Source: Pyronema omphalodes
Taxonomy: Eukaryota; Ascomycota; Pezizomycetes; Pezizales; Pyronemataceae
Reading direction: 5' to 3'
DNA: 64,000 nucleotides
Assembly (NCBI GenBank): GCA_024516155.1
Contig: JAJJXM010000033.1
Span: 186,001-250,000, forward strand
Positions 21,770 to 31,827 of this stretch are shown piece by piece; positions within the stretch are counted from its first letter, which is position 1, and each line of letters starts with the position of its first letter. The notes under the pieces were generated by a model, which was given only the letters and a program-made list of their open reading frames with translations, did no database searches and was not told the DNA's origin. A program made the position numbers and the translations under genes.

Positions 21770-22259
21770 TCAGATATTTTTTAAATGTGTTAAATTAATT
21801 ACTAAATCACTCGCTCATTATGTAACATGTTTCTAGCTATTGCCAGGTCTTCTATCTATACATACAGAAACCCCCCACCTCCCTCCTCACCCCTCCTACT
21901 CCTGCTCCTGCTCTCTGTGTAGTACCATTCGCTTTGTGCCTTTTTTAATTGACCCTTACATATGCTGGAATCATGGTTCGCTTCAATAAATAGACTTAGG
22001 TTTTCTGAGCATCCTGTTTGTCTGGTTAGCATTGTAGATATTTGTGGGGTTGGTTTGCAGTATTTGACTCAGCGAGTATCTAGAAGTTCATATCCCAATT
22101 CCCCCTCTCTCTCTCTTTTTTCCCTCCGGTGGCGTATGGTGTATGAACTAGCAAATTCTGTTGAGGGACAAACATCAACAGAACACAGCTCTACAGTTTA
22201 AAACTGAATGTTCAGTAGAACACTGCAGGGTGATTTATATGAACCATGGAAAAGCCATC

Positions 22260-22719
22260 CCTAGGAAGTGGACTGTAGATGTTTATTTAAACATCAAAGG
22301 ATAGTTCAAATAAACCCCGAAGAATAAGCGAAAAAGAAGGTGTTTATTTAAACATCCTTAAACACCCCTAGGGTGTTTAAATAAACACCAAAGAATAAGC
22401 GAAAAAGAAGATGTTTATTTAAACATCCCTAAACACAAATTGGGTGTTTATTTAAACCACTTTGGATGGTTCAAATAGACCCCAAAGAATAAGCGAAAAA
22501 GAAGCTGTTTATTGAAACACCCCTAGGGTGTTTAAATAAACCACACAAAAAAAAAATCAAGGTAGTTGTTTAACTAAAAAACGTTAGGTGGTTTAGCTAA
22601 ACACCGTAAATCACACTAAACGACTTCGGTGTCTAGGGGTGTTTAACTAAACACTTTCAAACAACGATGGGTGGTTTAGCTAAACATTTTAAATCAGACT
22701 AAACAACTTTGGTGTTTAG
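22260..22719. repeat. Array of short hairpins (GTGTTTA..TAAACAC)
   Basis: Repeated units of the form ATGTTTATTTAAACAT or GTGTTTAAATAAACAC recur every 20-60 bases, each able to form a small hairpin. Three direct copies of AGAATAAGCGAAAAAGAAG (near 22320, 22389 and 22486) each run straight into such a hairpin. The same motif resumes at 23803-23870, after the inserted element. Confidence 0.65.
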
Positions 22720-23796
22720 TACGGCAACGCATCTGTACATGAAGGGACAAAAAAACTTTGCATTTTTAATTTGCATTTTGCAATTTTCATTTTTCAGGTT
22801 TCATCTGTTGCAACGCAACGACACCGCCACACTGCTGATTAGGGTTACCCTAACCCTGCTCTCCCCAGCTATCCCCTGCTCTCCCCAGCTCTCCTCTGCT
22901 CTTCTTTTCTCTCCGCTTCTCTCCCCACTGCTCTACTTCCGTCTTTACCGCTCCTCGTCTCTCCGCTCCTCTCTTCTCCACTACTCTCTTCTCTGCTCCG
23001 TTTCACTCATCTCCGCTCCCCTTCTCTCCGCCTCTCTCACTTTGCCCTAGCCTTTTTCCTATTCTTTTCAGACTTCTCCACTCGCCTCTCTTCAGTTTTC
23101 GTCTCATCCTTTTCTCTTCTTCCTCGTACTTCCTCTATTCGTCTTTTCTGGCTCAATACCCATTTCTCGCTTTTGCTGTCCTTCGGCTATTTAGGTACTT
23201 AATTATGTATCTGTCTTTAGTGTTTTTTGTTTTTATTTACAGCATTATACGTCTTGTTTGATCAGAACTGCTTCATGCTCGTTCTCAGATTTGATCAGTG
23301 TTTCCCAACCTATTCTTCTTCCTTCCGTGTCATCCTCCATAGCGGGAGCATTGGTTACCTGTATCCACTCTGTGGTGGCAATCTTGGTAGTAGAGACCAT
23401 GGTGGAGAAAACTCTGGTGCATGAAGCCGAGAAAAGACAGACCTGAGATATAGAGATACAGGATAACATTGTAAAATAACACATAACACGTAAATTCAAC
23501 ATTTCATCCATATATCAATGCCTAAGTAAAGTATCACGCTGCGTCTTCAGATGTTGAGGCAAAACGTCGTCTCTGCGCAGTGCAGCATCGGTACGCGCTT
23601 GCGATTTTGTGATGCGCATCTGTCGGTGTTTTAGTCAGCGGTGTGGCTGCGTCGTTGTGGCGACACTGTATTTTGGTAGGTGAGCACTCTTCCTCTGTTC
23701 CACTGCTGCGTTGCAACAGATGAACAGTGAAAAGTGTAAATGCAAATTAAAAATGCGAAGTTTGTTTGTCCCTCCATGTACAGATGCGTTGCCGTA
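22720..23796. mobile_element. 1.08-kb element with ~90-bp terminal inverted repeats
   Basis: The left end TACGGCAACGCATCTGTACA is found inverted at the right end. Similarity continues about 90 bp on each side, including GCATTTTTAATTTGCATTT and TTCATCTGTTGCAACGCA. GTTTAG flanks both sides (22714-22719 and 23797-23802), but because the tips are TA this could also be a TA duplication of a Tc1/mariner type. It sits inside the hairpin array, so it inserted later. The interior is CT-rich on the left. The right holds a minus-strand frame (23245-23511, 88 codons) that may be a captured fragment. No transposase is recognised. Confidence 0.72.
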
Positions 23797-23870
23797 GTTT
23801 AGGGTGTTTAACTAAACACTTTCGGTGTTTAGCTAAACCACGAAGGTGTTTGAACTAAACCACTCTCACT

Positions 23871-24485
23871 CGTTTTCTTGTACCATAGGGTTGTGCCTAG
23901 GATAAACTCCCGTTGTTTGGTGTATATTGAGTGATATTTCATGAATAATTTGCTGATTGCAAATACAGATTGTGTGGGATTTTCTGTGACACTTAACTGA
24001 GTAAAGATATTAGAAATTTATCGACAGCGATTGTATAGATTTTATTAGGGCCTTCTTGAATAGTTTTATTGCTGATGAATGAGCTACATATTCGAGTAAA
24101 ATTTTGCAATGTTCTACTGTTTATTTCAAGTAGTTTAATGCAACATACGCTATTTAGAAGCCTCAAACAATACATACGCAATTTTCGGAGGGATACACTA
24201 AGAGCACTTTGAGCTAGTGCCTACAACGAAACGCGGGTACACGCCTGAGGCCCTGAACACGTGCCACTAACAGGGATGTAAGGTATTCAACGCCAACTGA
24301 TGTGCCAGAACGCGTCCACTTCTCGTCACCGGCTGGCGCCACCTCTTCCACTCATACAATCCACGACCCACACCCCGATCACAGTGTTTCAACTCTGTTT
24401 TCCCCATAAAATAAACCCTTGATATCCACTAATCCCTTTGCATTTTCAACCTCACATCTCCATCCGCCACAACCAACAAACAGCT
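23871..24485. other. Intergenic, upstream of Cys-rich gene A
   Basis: AT-rich spacer, then a CA-rich leader (about 24340-24485) of the kind common before fungal start codons. No other feature seen. Confidence 0.4.
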
Positions 24486-26386
24486 ATGCTTCGCCGCATA
24501 CGAGAAATGTCAAAACAACTGTGCCCCGGCTGTAAGGCACACCAAGCATTCAACGGGGAACTTGCCGATCTTTTGAATAAGGTTATTGATCATCGATTCC
24601 CAACACTAAAGGGCAATAAGGATATTTATGTTAGTCTACCGCGTTATTTGCCTCTTCACTTATGGCCTCTGCACTTATCACCTCTGCACCTACACCTATC
24701 CATCTCTCTTCCTCCTCCGCAAAGCTGTTTTTCTGTGATACTAATATTTCAATCACGCAGGGTTGCCACTGTACAGGAGGCCGGAATATGCTGTGTAAGT
24801 CACGGCTAACGTGTCCATGTCGTTACGGAGGATTTCCTTGCTCGGATCAATGCGGCCCCTCAGATACGACAGTCCTGCATCACTGCAGTAGTCGTGGATT
24901 AAATTCCAAATCGACTACTGAGGGCTCTGCTGAGTCAACACCAACGGAGGATGTTGAGGTATCAACAACATCCGGACCTACTGCTACCACAATTTTGCTT
25001 AATGGCGAGACAAAGGAATTATCAACAACCCAACAATTGGTGGAAGCTACACCGGTGAAGAACTCTTCATCGAAATTGCAGGAAGTAGAGACACCGCAGC
25101 CCGTTGCTACTAGTTCTTCGAATGAAGAGGGTGGCTTGGGAGGGTTAACCCCCGCCCAACTATCAGAGGCTATAAAACGGGTTCAATCCTCAATTGAACA
25201 ACTCACGGATTTGAAACAAAATGAGATGCAAAAAAAGGCCGATGAGCTGAGGAGGAAAGAGGATGCCGAGAGGGCCGAGAAATTGCGGAAACAGTATTAT
25301 GAGCAGAAGAAGGCAAGGGAACAAAAAGCTCAAGAGTTACAAAAAGAGCAGGAATTGCGGAATTTAGAGGAACTGAAGAAGGCTGAAGAGGTCAAAAAAC
25401 TTGCTTCTCAAAATAGAGAGATGAGGAGGAATCAGAACCCGGCCGATCCTCGGGAGAAGACGAAGACTAAGAGTCGCGATAAGGGAAAGCAAAAAGAACA
25501 ACCAACTCCTGATACTGGCGAAACCCCGAAGGCCATTAGCACGGCCCAGGTTCATTTGTCTCCTGCGGAGGTGCAAGCACAGAAAGCATTGGCCTTTGTC
25601 AATGCTAAAAAATCACGGTCGAGGAGTGTTAAGAACCAAACCCATCGAGCCTCCGAAGAACCCAAGGAACAGAACCCAACAAAAGCTCACGAGCCTCTTC
25701 AACCGCCGGTTGAACCTAAGAAGAAGAAACCCCGTCAAAATGCCTCTCCACGGGCCATTATTGAAGATGATGATAAACTCGAGGAGCATAAATCAGAAAT
25801 TGAAACTATCCCCCAGAAGACTAAGAACCTTCGCAAGCCATCGAAGGCTGAAAAACGTAATCAGAAAAAGGATAACGTAGCAATGCCAGAAATGCCAGCA
25901 AACATCAGCCCAATTAGTAACGACGCATTGATTCTACCACTCCCTACTCATCAACCCGCTGTCCCAGTACCAGCGGGCCTTGCTTCAGCCACTTCAAGTT
26001 CCGCTCCATCGGTACAGCAAAAACCGCTTAGGCCACAAAATAAGAAAGTGAAGAAGCCAAAGCCGCTACCCGACGAACAATTCGGAAACATACCACGGTC
26101 ATCGCAATCAAATACCGCGAAACCTAGAAAAGAGAAGCCCCCAAAGCCATCAGCAAAAACAACGACTAGGACTCAACCTTCTACTTTAACCACGAAGGAG
26201 CCTGATGAAGTCATCCCAGATGCCGTAGTTGAACGCACTAAGAAGCTTAAGAAACCCAAGCCTCCTAAGCCGCTGGAGGCTGGTGCTGCAATAGGTAACA
26301 ATCAGGCTGTAAAAGCCAAGAAAGGAAAGGCGAAGAGTATGGATGATTCGGATGATTCTGGAGGTGTAAGGTTGGATTTGAGTTAG
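24486..26386 (+). CDS. Cys-rich (CXC-like) protein with long charged tail, paralogue A
   Basis: Exon 24486-24629 and exon 24761-26386 join in phase 0 to 589 residues. The intron has an ACTAAT branch site. The first exon ends PTLKGNKDIY; the second opens with the Cys cluster GCHCTGG.NML C (about residue 60), then LTCPCRYGGFPCSDQCGP and HHC. The spacing of C-x-C, CPC and C-x3-C resembles CXC-type zinc-binding domains such as those of EZH2 or MSL2. I infer metal binding, not function. Residues ~165-260 form a Lys/Glu/Arg-rich coiled-coil-like helix. The remainder is Pro/Lys-rich and disordered, with basic clusters that could be nuclear signals. It shares the Cys cluster and the intron position with gene B, which it faces tail to tail. 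Confidence 0.75.
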
Positions 26387-26931
26387 AGTAAGAAAGAGAT
26401 AACATACCTGTTGAATTATCCTAGTGGAGATAGTTGGAGATTGGTGATGGAGTGGGATGCTGGGTCGCATTAAAGCCTCTGATGATGGAAGTAGTGTAAT
26501 ACTATCTACATATTGTTAGCGAGTAGTTAGGCAGGAATACATGTACTTTATCCACTCATAAACGAAGGCACTGATTAATGTACTGTACGGCATAGTAAAC
26601 CAACAACATTAATCATTCCAATGATTTCAAAGCGCCGGTACTCAGATTGATACGAGTATATCTTAAAAACCGAAGATCTGTGACGAGATTATTTTACGTC
26701 ACTCACAACGTGGGATTTAGATATTGGGGGTATGATACGTATGTAAATTAAGGGGTATACACATGTTTAAAAATCCAAACTTCCAAGCCCTTGGCCCATC
26801 TTCCTTCACCGCAACCACGGGATCCAACAACGTACATTCAACACACTAAAACAAGAGGGATAAGACAAAAGGACAAGAAATAATCTCCGGTAGCTAATAA
26901 ATAAACAATAAACACAAGTCAAAAAACATCT
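26387..26931. other. Convergent intergenic region
   Basis: Spacer of 545 bp between the tail-to-tail Cys-rich genes, presumably holding both 3' ends. AT-rich; no further feature seen. Confidence 0.4.
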
Positions 26932-28007
26932 TCATAGCAAATCGGAATATACAGAGCCAGGCGATGAAACACTTTCATCGGACGCATCATATTCAGAGGT
27001 CGGTGATGACGGCACTTCATCACAAGATGTACAGCCCATCCTTTGTTTCCTATACACGCACCTATTATCCCTTGTAGTAATTTTTTTCCAATGATCCCAT
27101 GTCGAAGGGCTAGCTGGCGGTGTATTGCACATCATTTCCGGTTCCGATTGTTCTGCATAATCTGTCATATCTTCCGTCGACAAATCCGGTTCCGGTTCTT
27201 CTATATGCTCCAAACCATCTTCCATCAATTCTGGTTTGTAATAACAGCAATGTCTGCTGGTGAATGGTGGTCTCTGAGGAGGACCACAATTTTCCGTACA
27301 TTCAAATCCGCGAAGCGAACAAGGGCATTGGTCTTCCCATTTACACGCCACCGCGCCTAAACAATGACATCCCTAGATTCAAAGATCAACAGTCAGCAAA
27401 ATGCTTTGATTTTAGAAGTCAAAGTAATAATACTAACCAAAATCTCCGGATTCCCCTTCAAAGTTGGAACACGATAATCCCTCTCATCAATTTCTTTCCA
27501 CGCCGCCATGACTTTCTCTGATAGACCTTTGGGTGCTGTCGTCCTATAGGTAGGTGCATTAAATACTTCCCAGCCTATATTCGATGTTCCATTGGGCTTG
27601 TAGGTAGCAAGTAAGTTGTATATAGGCTTGCTGTAGTAGATACAGTCATAGCAGTAATCTCCGATCATGTAGTGATTCCGTCCGGTCATAGGACATGACT
27701 CGCTATGGCAATCGAAGGAGCAGTATCGGCATTCAGACCCTCTAAGCTCGTGTTCTTGACCAGTTCCAGGACAGTATGCGGTATCCCAAGGCTCGGGGTA
27801 TTCGGGCGAGTTATCAGGTGCTTCTCGCACTGTAGTGCTGACGGATGTATGATCATTTTCGATGACCTGCGCTTCAGATGGCTTCGTATGATGATAAACT
27901 CCGAGAAGATTAGGATCGTCCTGAAAGAAGGAGAAGGTTGAGAGATAGTACTCTTGGTAGTCCATAGGAAAACTTGGGCCGTATGAGAAATTTTTCTGAA
28001 CAGTCAT
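26932..28007 (-). CDS. Cys-rich (CXC-like) protein, paralogue B
   Basis: Exon 28007-27438 and exon 27372-26932 join in phase 0 to 336 residues. The start MTVQKNF is the first ATG after a stop-free leader. Residues ~80-130 contain two similar Cys/His units: CPGTGQEHELRGSECRYC and CPMTGRNHYMIGDYCYDC, probably zinc-binding. Then PTLKGNPEIL closes exon 1. Exon 2 begins GCHCLGAVACKWEDQCPC, followed by GFECTENCGPP and RHCCYY. The motif before the intron, the intron phase and the Cys cluster all match gene A. The C-terminus is acidic and Ser-rich. Function is unknown; the family has expanded locally. It is transcribed away from gene C at 28592 across a 584-bp shared promoter region. Confidence 0.75.
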
Positions 28008-28591
28008 GTTGATGGAAGATGGAAGAAACGGGATTGGTGATGAAAGAAGTGTGGTGTGGCAAATGATGTTGCGTATATTTAATGAGAGGGAGTTGTGGCG
28101 AGCAGTATAGATGGAGCAGCTCTGCTTAAAACGCAGTAGTAAGGTATGCATTAAACATACATACCGCGATTCAGCCAAAGGACTATGGAACTAACTTTTA
28201 TTAAACTCAACTCTGGATCGACATAGTAACGCAGGCCTTGAATTATAGCTGTCTACGACTCATCAGACCGTGGTTATATTATCTTACACAGATACAGGCG
28301 ATATGTCGAGTCAGATTATGTTCTGCTCATATACAGTCCACCTTGACATATGTACGAGAGGCTACACAGCACATGTTTCATGCCTAGTAACCAAAGGCCT
28401 TCCACTAATCCTTTTATCCACCATTCTTTGGCATCAACCACTTTCTCTCCATCTCTCAAGCATCAACCTCAGAGCTACTCCACATCCACCATTTTTGGAA
28501 TCCTGTGTATTGAAATATATAATACGAGTCATCGACACCATCGACACCTCCGCTTCTATTCCTCGGACTTTTATCTCGACGCCTCGAAAAC
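28008..28591. other. Divergent promoter region
   Basis: 584 bp between two head-to-head genes. The right part is pyrimidine/CA-rich just before the ATG at 28592. I see no specific binding site that I could name with confidence. Confidence 0.4.
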
Positions 28592-29953
28592 ATGGATGAC
28601 TATAATAAATTAAATTCCCCTCGGGATGCAAAAAGACTTCGAGTTTCTCCTAAGATAAATGATAACTCAGACTCCGAGAGTTCTCTCGACCTTTCAAACC
28701 TTCCCACCCTTCAACCCCCAACTCGTTTACCCAGCTTTCAAAATCCTCAAGCTCCCCAGGTTCAAGCAGTTCTACCATCGTCGGAAGGGCAACAGACTCT
28801 TCCTATTTCAACGACTCTAACGCCAAAAATGTCAGCAATGTTACCGACATATTCTGCTTCTGTGACAAGCGTCCTCAAAGTTAGATCCGAAGTCAGCGCT
28901 GCTCCCAACTGCGGTATAATTTTACAGCCCCGTGCACAGTCATTACCTACGAGTCCATATGATCTCTCAAATTGGAATTCTTTAGCAACTCCAGTGGGCC
29001 CGGGTACATTGGCAGACGATTCTACTTCACCCAATCCAGCGCAAATAGAACCTGGAATCAGCACTGTTCCCGAAATCAGCGCTGCACCAAACTACGGTAT
29101 ACTTTTACAGCCCCGGGCTCAGTCATTACCTGCGAGCATATTTGATCTTCCGGATTGGAGTTCATTAGCAAGCTCGGTGAACCCGGAGATACTGGCAGCC
29201 AATTCCACTTCACCCAATCTGATGCAACTAGAAGACGATATCAGCACTGCTCTGCAACCTGATTCTTCCAAAAATTCGCGTAAAGTATCAGCCAACAATT
29301 CCGCATCCACCAGTCTACTTGAAGTTCGACGCGAAACTATTGCTGCTTTGAATGATGATGCCCCGGAAATTCCCTCGGGAGTATCAGCGGCTAATTCTAT
29401 ATCAACTGATATACTCAAAGTCAATTCCGAGATTCTTGATCTGTTGAATGCTGCTTCTATTCCGTTGATTCCTGTACAGTCACAGTCGCAGATAGATCCA
29501 CAGCTACACCCACATCCATACACAAATAAAGCGGAACCTACCGCTGATTATCTTGGGGAGCAGGCGGAACAAGAGATGGCTGGTCAGGAAGCATGGGAGC
29601 AAGAGAAAAAACAGGAATTGGCGAGGAGTTGGGAAAGAGCTCGGGTGGAAGGAGAGAGCAGGTTGGAAGGGATAGATGAGCTTGAGAAACAGCAGTATGA
29701 GAAGGAAATAGCGATCTGGCGATCGACAAGATTAAAAAAGTGGGTTGTGTGGGAAAAATTTAGAGTGTTAAATCTGCTGATGGAGGAGCTTCAGATAGGT
29801 TTTTCTGAGGCACAGGATGTCATGGATTGCATGGAAGAAGAGAGAAGAGAGGAAGCGATGCGAGTGCAACAGGCGATGGAGGAAGAGGAGAGAGAAGAAA
29901 AGATGCAGGAGGAAGGAGAAAGGGAGAAGAGAGAAACAGAGGAATTATGGTAG
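28592..29953 (+). CDS. Ser/Pro-rich protein with charged coiled-coil end
   Basis: Single-exon frame of 453 residues from an ATG after CGAAAAC. The N-terminus is charged (PRDAKRLRVSPK). Residues ~105-215 hold two tandem repeats of about 56 residues, each with ISAAPNYGI-LQPRAQSLP and DLxxWxSLA blocks. From about residue 320 the protein is Glu/Arg/Gln-rich with a predicted long helix (QEAWEQEKKQELARSWERAR). No named domain is recognised. The stop is a TAG after Trp at 29951-29953; the same frame stays open for 43 more charged codons to a TAA at 30083. It shares a promoter region with Cys-rich gene B. Confidence 0.65.
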   Translation: MDDYNKLNSPRDAKRLRVSPKINDNSDSESSLDLSNLPTLQPPTRLPSFQNPQAPQVQAVLPSSEGQQTLPISTTLTPKMSAMLPTYSASVTSVLKVRSEVSAAPNCGIILQPRAQSLPTSPYDLSNWNSLATPVGPGTLADDSTSPNPAQIEPGISTVPEISAAPNYGILLQPRAQSLPASIFDLPDWSSLASSVNPEILAANSTSPNLMQLEDDISTALQPDSSKNSRKVSANNSASTSLLEVRRETIAALNDDAPEIPSGVSAANSISTDILKVNSEILDLLNAASIPLIPVQSQSQIDPQLHPHPYTNKAEPTADYLGEQAEQEMAGQEAWEQEKKQELARSWERARVEGESRLEGIDELEKQQYEKEIAIWRSTRLKKWVVWEKFRVLNLLMEELQIGFSEAQDVMDCMEEERREEAMRVQQAMEEEEREEKMQEEGEREKRETEELW

Positions 29954-31044
29954 AGATATAGAGGGGCTAGGATGATAAGGGGCGAGACGCGAGAACAGAG
30001 TAAGAGAGGGAAGAACCAAAAACAAGGAAGAGTTGATGAGGAAAAAAGAGAAGAAGCAGCAAAAGAGGCCTGCATGTCAGAGTAAACCAAGACATCCAAA
30101 TTAAAAGAAAGGATGGAAAACTAGGTTCCAAATAAGGTTTGGTAGTATGATACACCAACACCATAAAACTCCGAGGTCTTTGCTATCTCATGTTATGAAT
30201 TTTTGTTCTACGTTTTTGTTTTTTATCAAATTGGACTATTGTGAGATTCAAGAGTGTATATTTATATTTGTTCTATAGAGACTGGAGTAGTAAGTTGCCT
30301 TCTGGTATTTAATAAATCATATTCTGTATAACCTTCGTTTAAGACATGGAATACTGAAGAGCTTTGGCAATTAAAGGTGTTGGTAAAGAATTGATAGATA
30401 TGCCTTATGCATAGCCTATTGTTTTACCATTAGGACCACTCTGATCTTTTTTGTTGCTAGTTTTCGTGTAGGACGGATGAGGGAGGCGGACCTCCCAACC
30501 GCATAGCCAGTTTACCGGGTAAAATCGTAAATCAGGTAAACCAAACTGACAATTCACAGTTGTTTGGTGCGGTTTTGATGTCCCGGATGCACAGTTGGTT
30601 CAGCTTTGAGGAGTCTATAGAACCAGGTAACTGTAGTGCAATGATTAAACGGACTCGGTAAACAGTTTACTGGTTGGCAATACAAACCAGTTTAACCGCC
30701 TTGTTAACCAGTGCACAGAAGGATAACCAACCAAACCCGTGCAAACAAATATGTACCGGACCCTGTTTGAACTCACCTCTGTTGCCTCAACCTTCCTAAA
30801 TATCTCGCCTGGACTGCTTGCCCTTAACCTACAGTACTCAACCCTACCTTACGCTGTGATTTCTCTTCAACAATCTACTATGAGTTCTGTTACCAGCGGC
30901 CTCTCTTCCATACCACTTGGCTTCGATGCCCCGCTAAAACCCCAACAAGGCTCCGATGGTATGGCCACCTCAAAAACACAAAAAGGGCGTAAACGATGAT
31001 TTTGCAGTGCATAAGGGGGTGTTAGGAAATGCAGATTTTGTAGT
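29954..31044. other. Intergenic with possible decayed transposon end
   Basis: After the in-frame extension (to 30085), the stretch 30495-30730 holds many related motifs: TTTACCGGGTAAA, CAGGTAAACC, CAGTTTACTGG, AAACCAGTTTAACC. They appear in both orientations, as in subterminal repeats of DNA transposons. An 86-codon frame at 30739-30999 ends KTQKGRKR and has no clear assignment. Confidence 0.35.
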
Positions 31045-31133
31045 AAACAAACGATAAAAGAGATTATAAACAGTGACGAAACGTGTTATAAACAGTGACA
31101 AAAGAGATTGTAAACGATGATAAAAGGGATTGT
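31045..31133. repeat. 22-bp tandem repeat, four copies
   Basis: Units begin AAACRRTGA and are 22-23 bp long, for example AAACAGTGACAAAAGAGATT. They are direct and contiguous with no spacers, so this is a minisatellite. Confidence 0.75.
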
Positions 31134-31682
31134 AAACATAAAATAACGAAGCATACATTTTCTACGTAAAATAGTCCATTATATGCGTGATTTAGCTATA
31201 TTTTACAACGATTTCATGTAGCACAGAGCAAGTAATACATTCAGATATGTATTTCCACGATAAGATGATTGTGATTTTAGTTTTAGTTTCATTGGATTTA
31301 TCGGGTTTATTCTCTATCCTCTGTTCCCCATATTTCATCTCCATATTCCATATTCATTCCGTGCTTCGTATTTAGTTCTTCCTTCCTCATTCTCCATGCC
31401 CAGTATTTCACTATCAAAAGCCTCACAAGACACACACCTGGCAGACGCAACGACGAAACTTCATTTCAACAGAATCGATTGTGCTTATCTATCATGATTC
31501 TTTTTTTCTAATTCGACTGTCATGTACTGTAACGTAATGCATCTACCATCCCTATCCAAAGAAAGCGTACATAGTGGAGAGAAAGAAACAGAAATCTTAA
31601 TCCTAATCTTAGTCTTTATCTACGTCTTGCCTGTCTTCTCAAAAAAACATATCATCTCATACCATATCCATGATGCGTTATC

Positions 31683-31723
<41 letters not shown>

Positions 31724-31827
31724 CATGCCATCTATCCGATCCAAAAGCCCAAACATCAAGTCAAAAAAAAGCATATACATCGCTCCCAAAAAAATCAAAA
31801 ACCAACCCAAGTTCCCAACCCACATGA
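31134..31827. other. Intergenic, 3' flank of the F-box gene
   Basis: Contains a run of about 35 A at 31685-31719 and A-rich low complexity up to 31800. No supported gene. Confidence 0.4.

Noticed and set aside
22838..22858. Telomere-like TTAGGG/CCCTAA sequence
   Set aside because: Only one or two units in each orientation. It is too short for an interstitial telomere and lies inside a TIR element.
22864..23220. Long frames in CT-rich sequence
   Set aside because: Composition alone keeps the frame open; the Leu/Ser/Pro periodicity is that of a pyrimidine-rich tract.
31045..31133. CRISPR-like array
   Set aside because: The 22-bp units are contiguous with no spacers, in a eukaryotic genome; it is a minisatellite.
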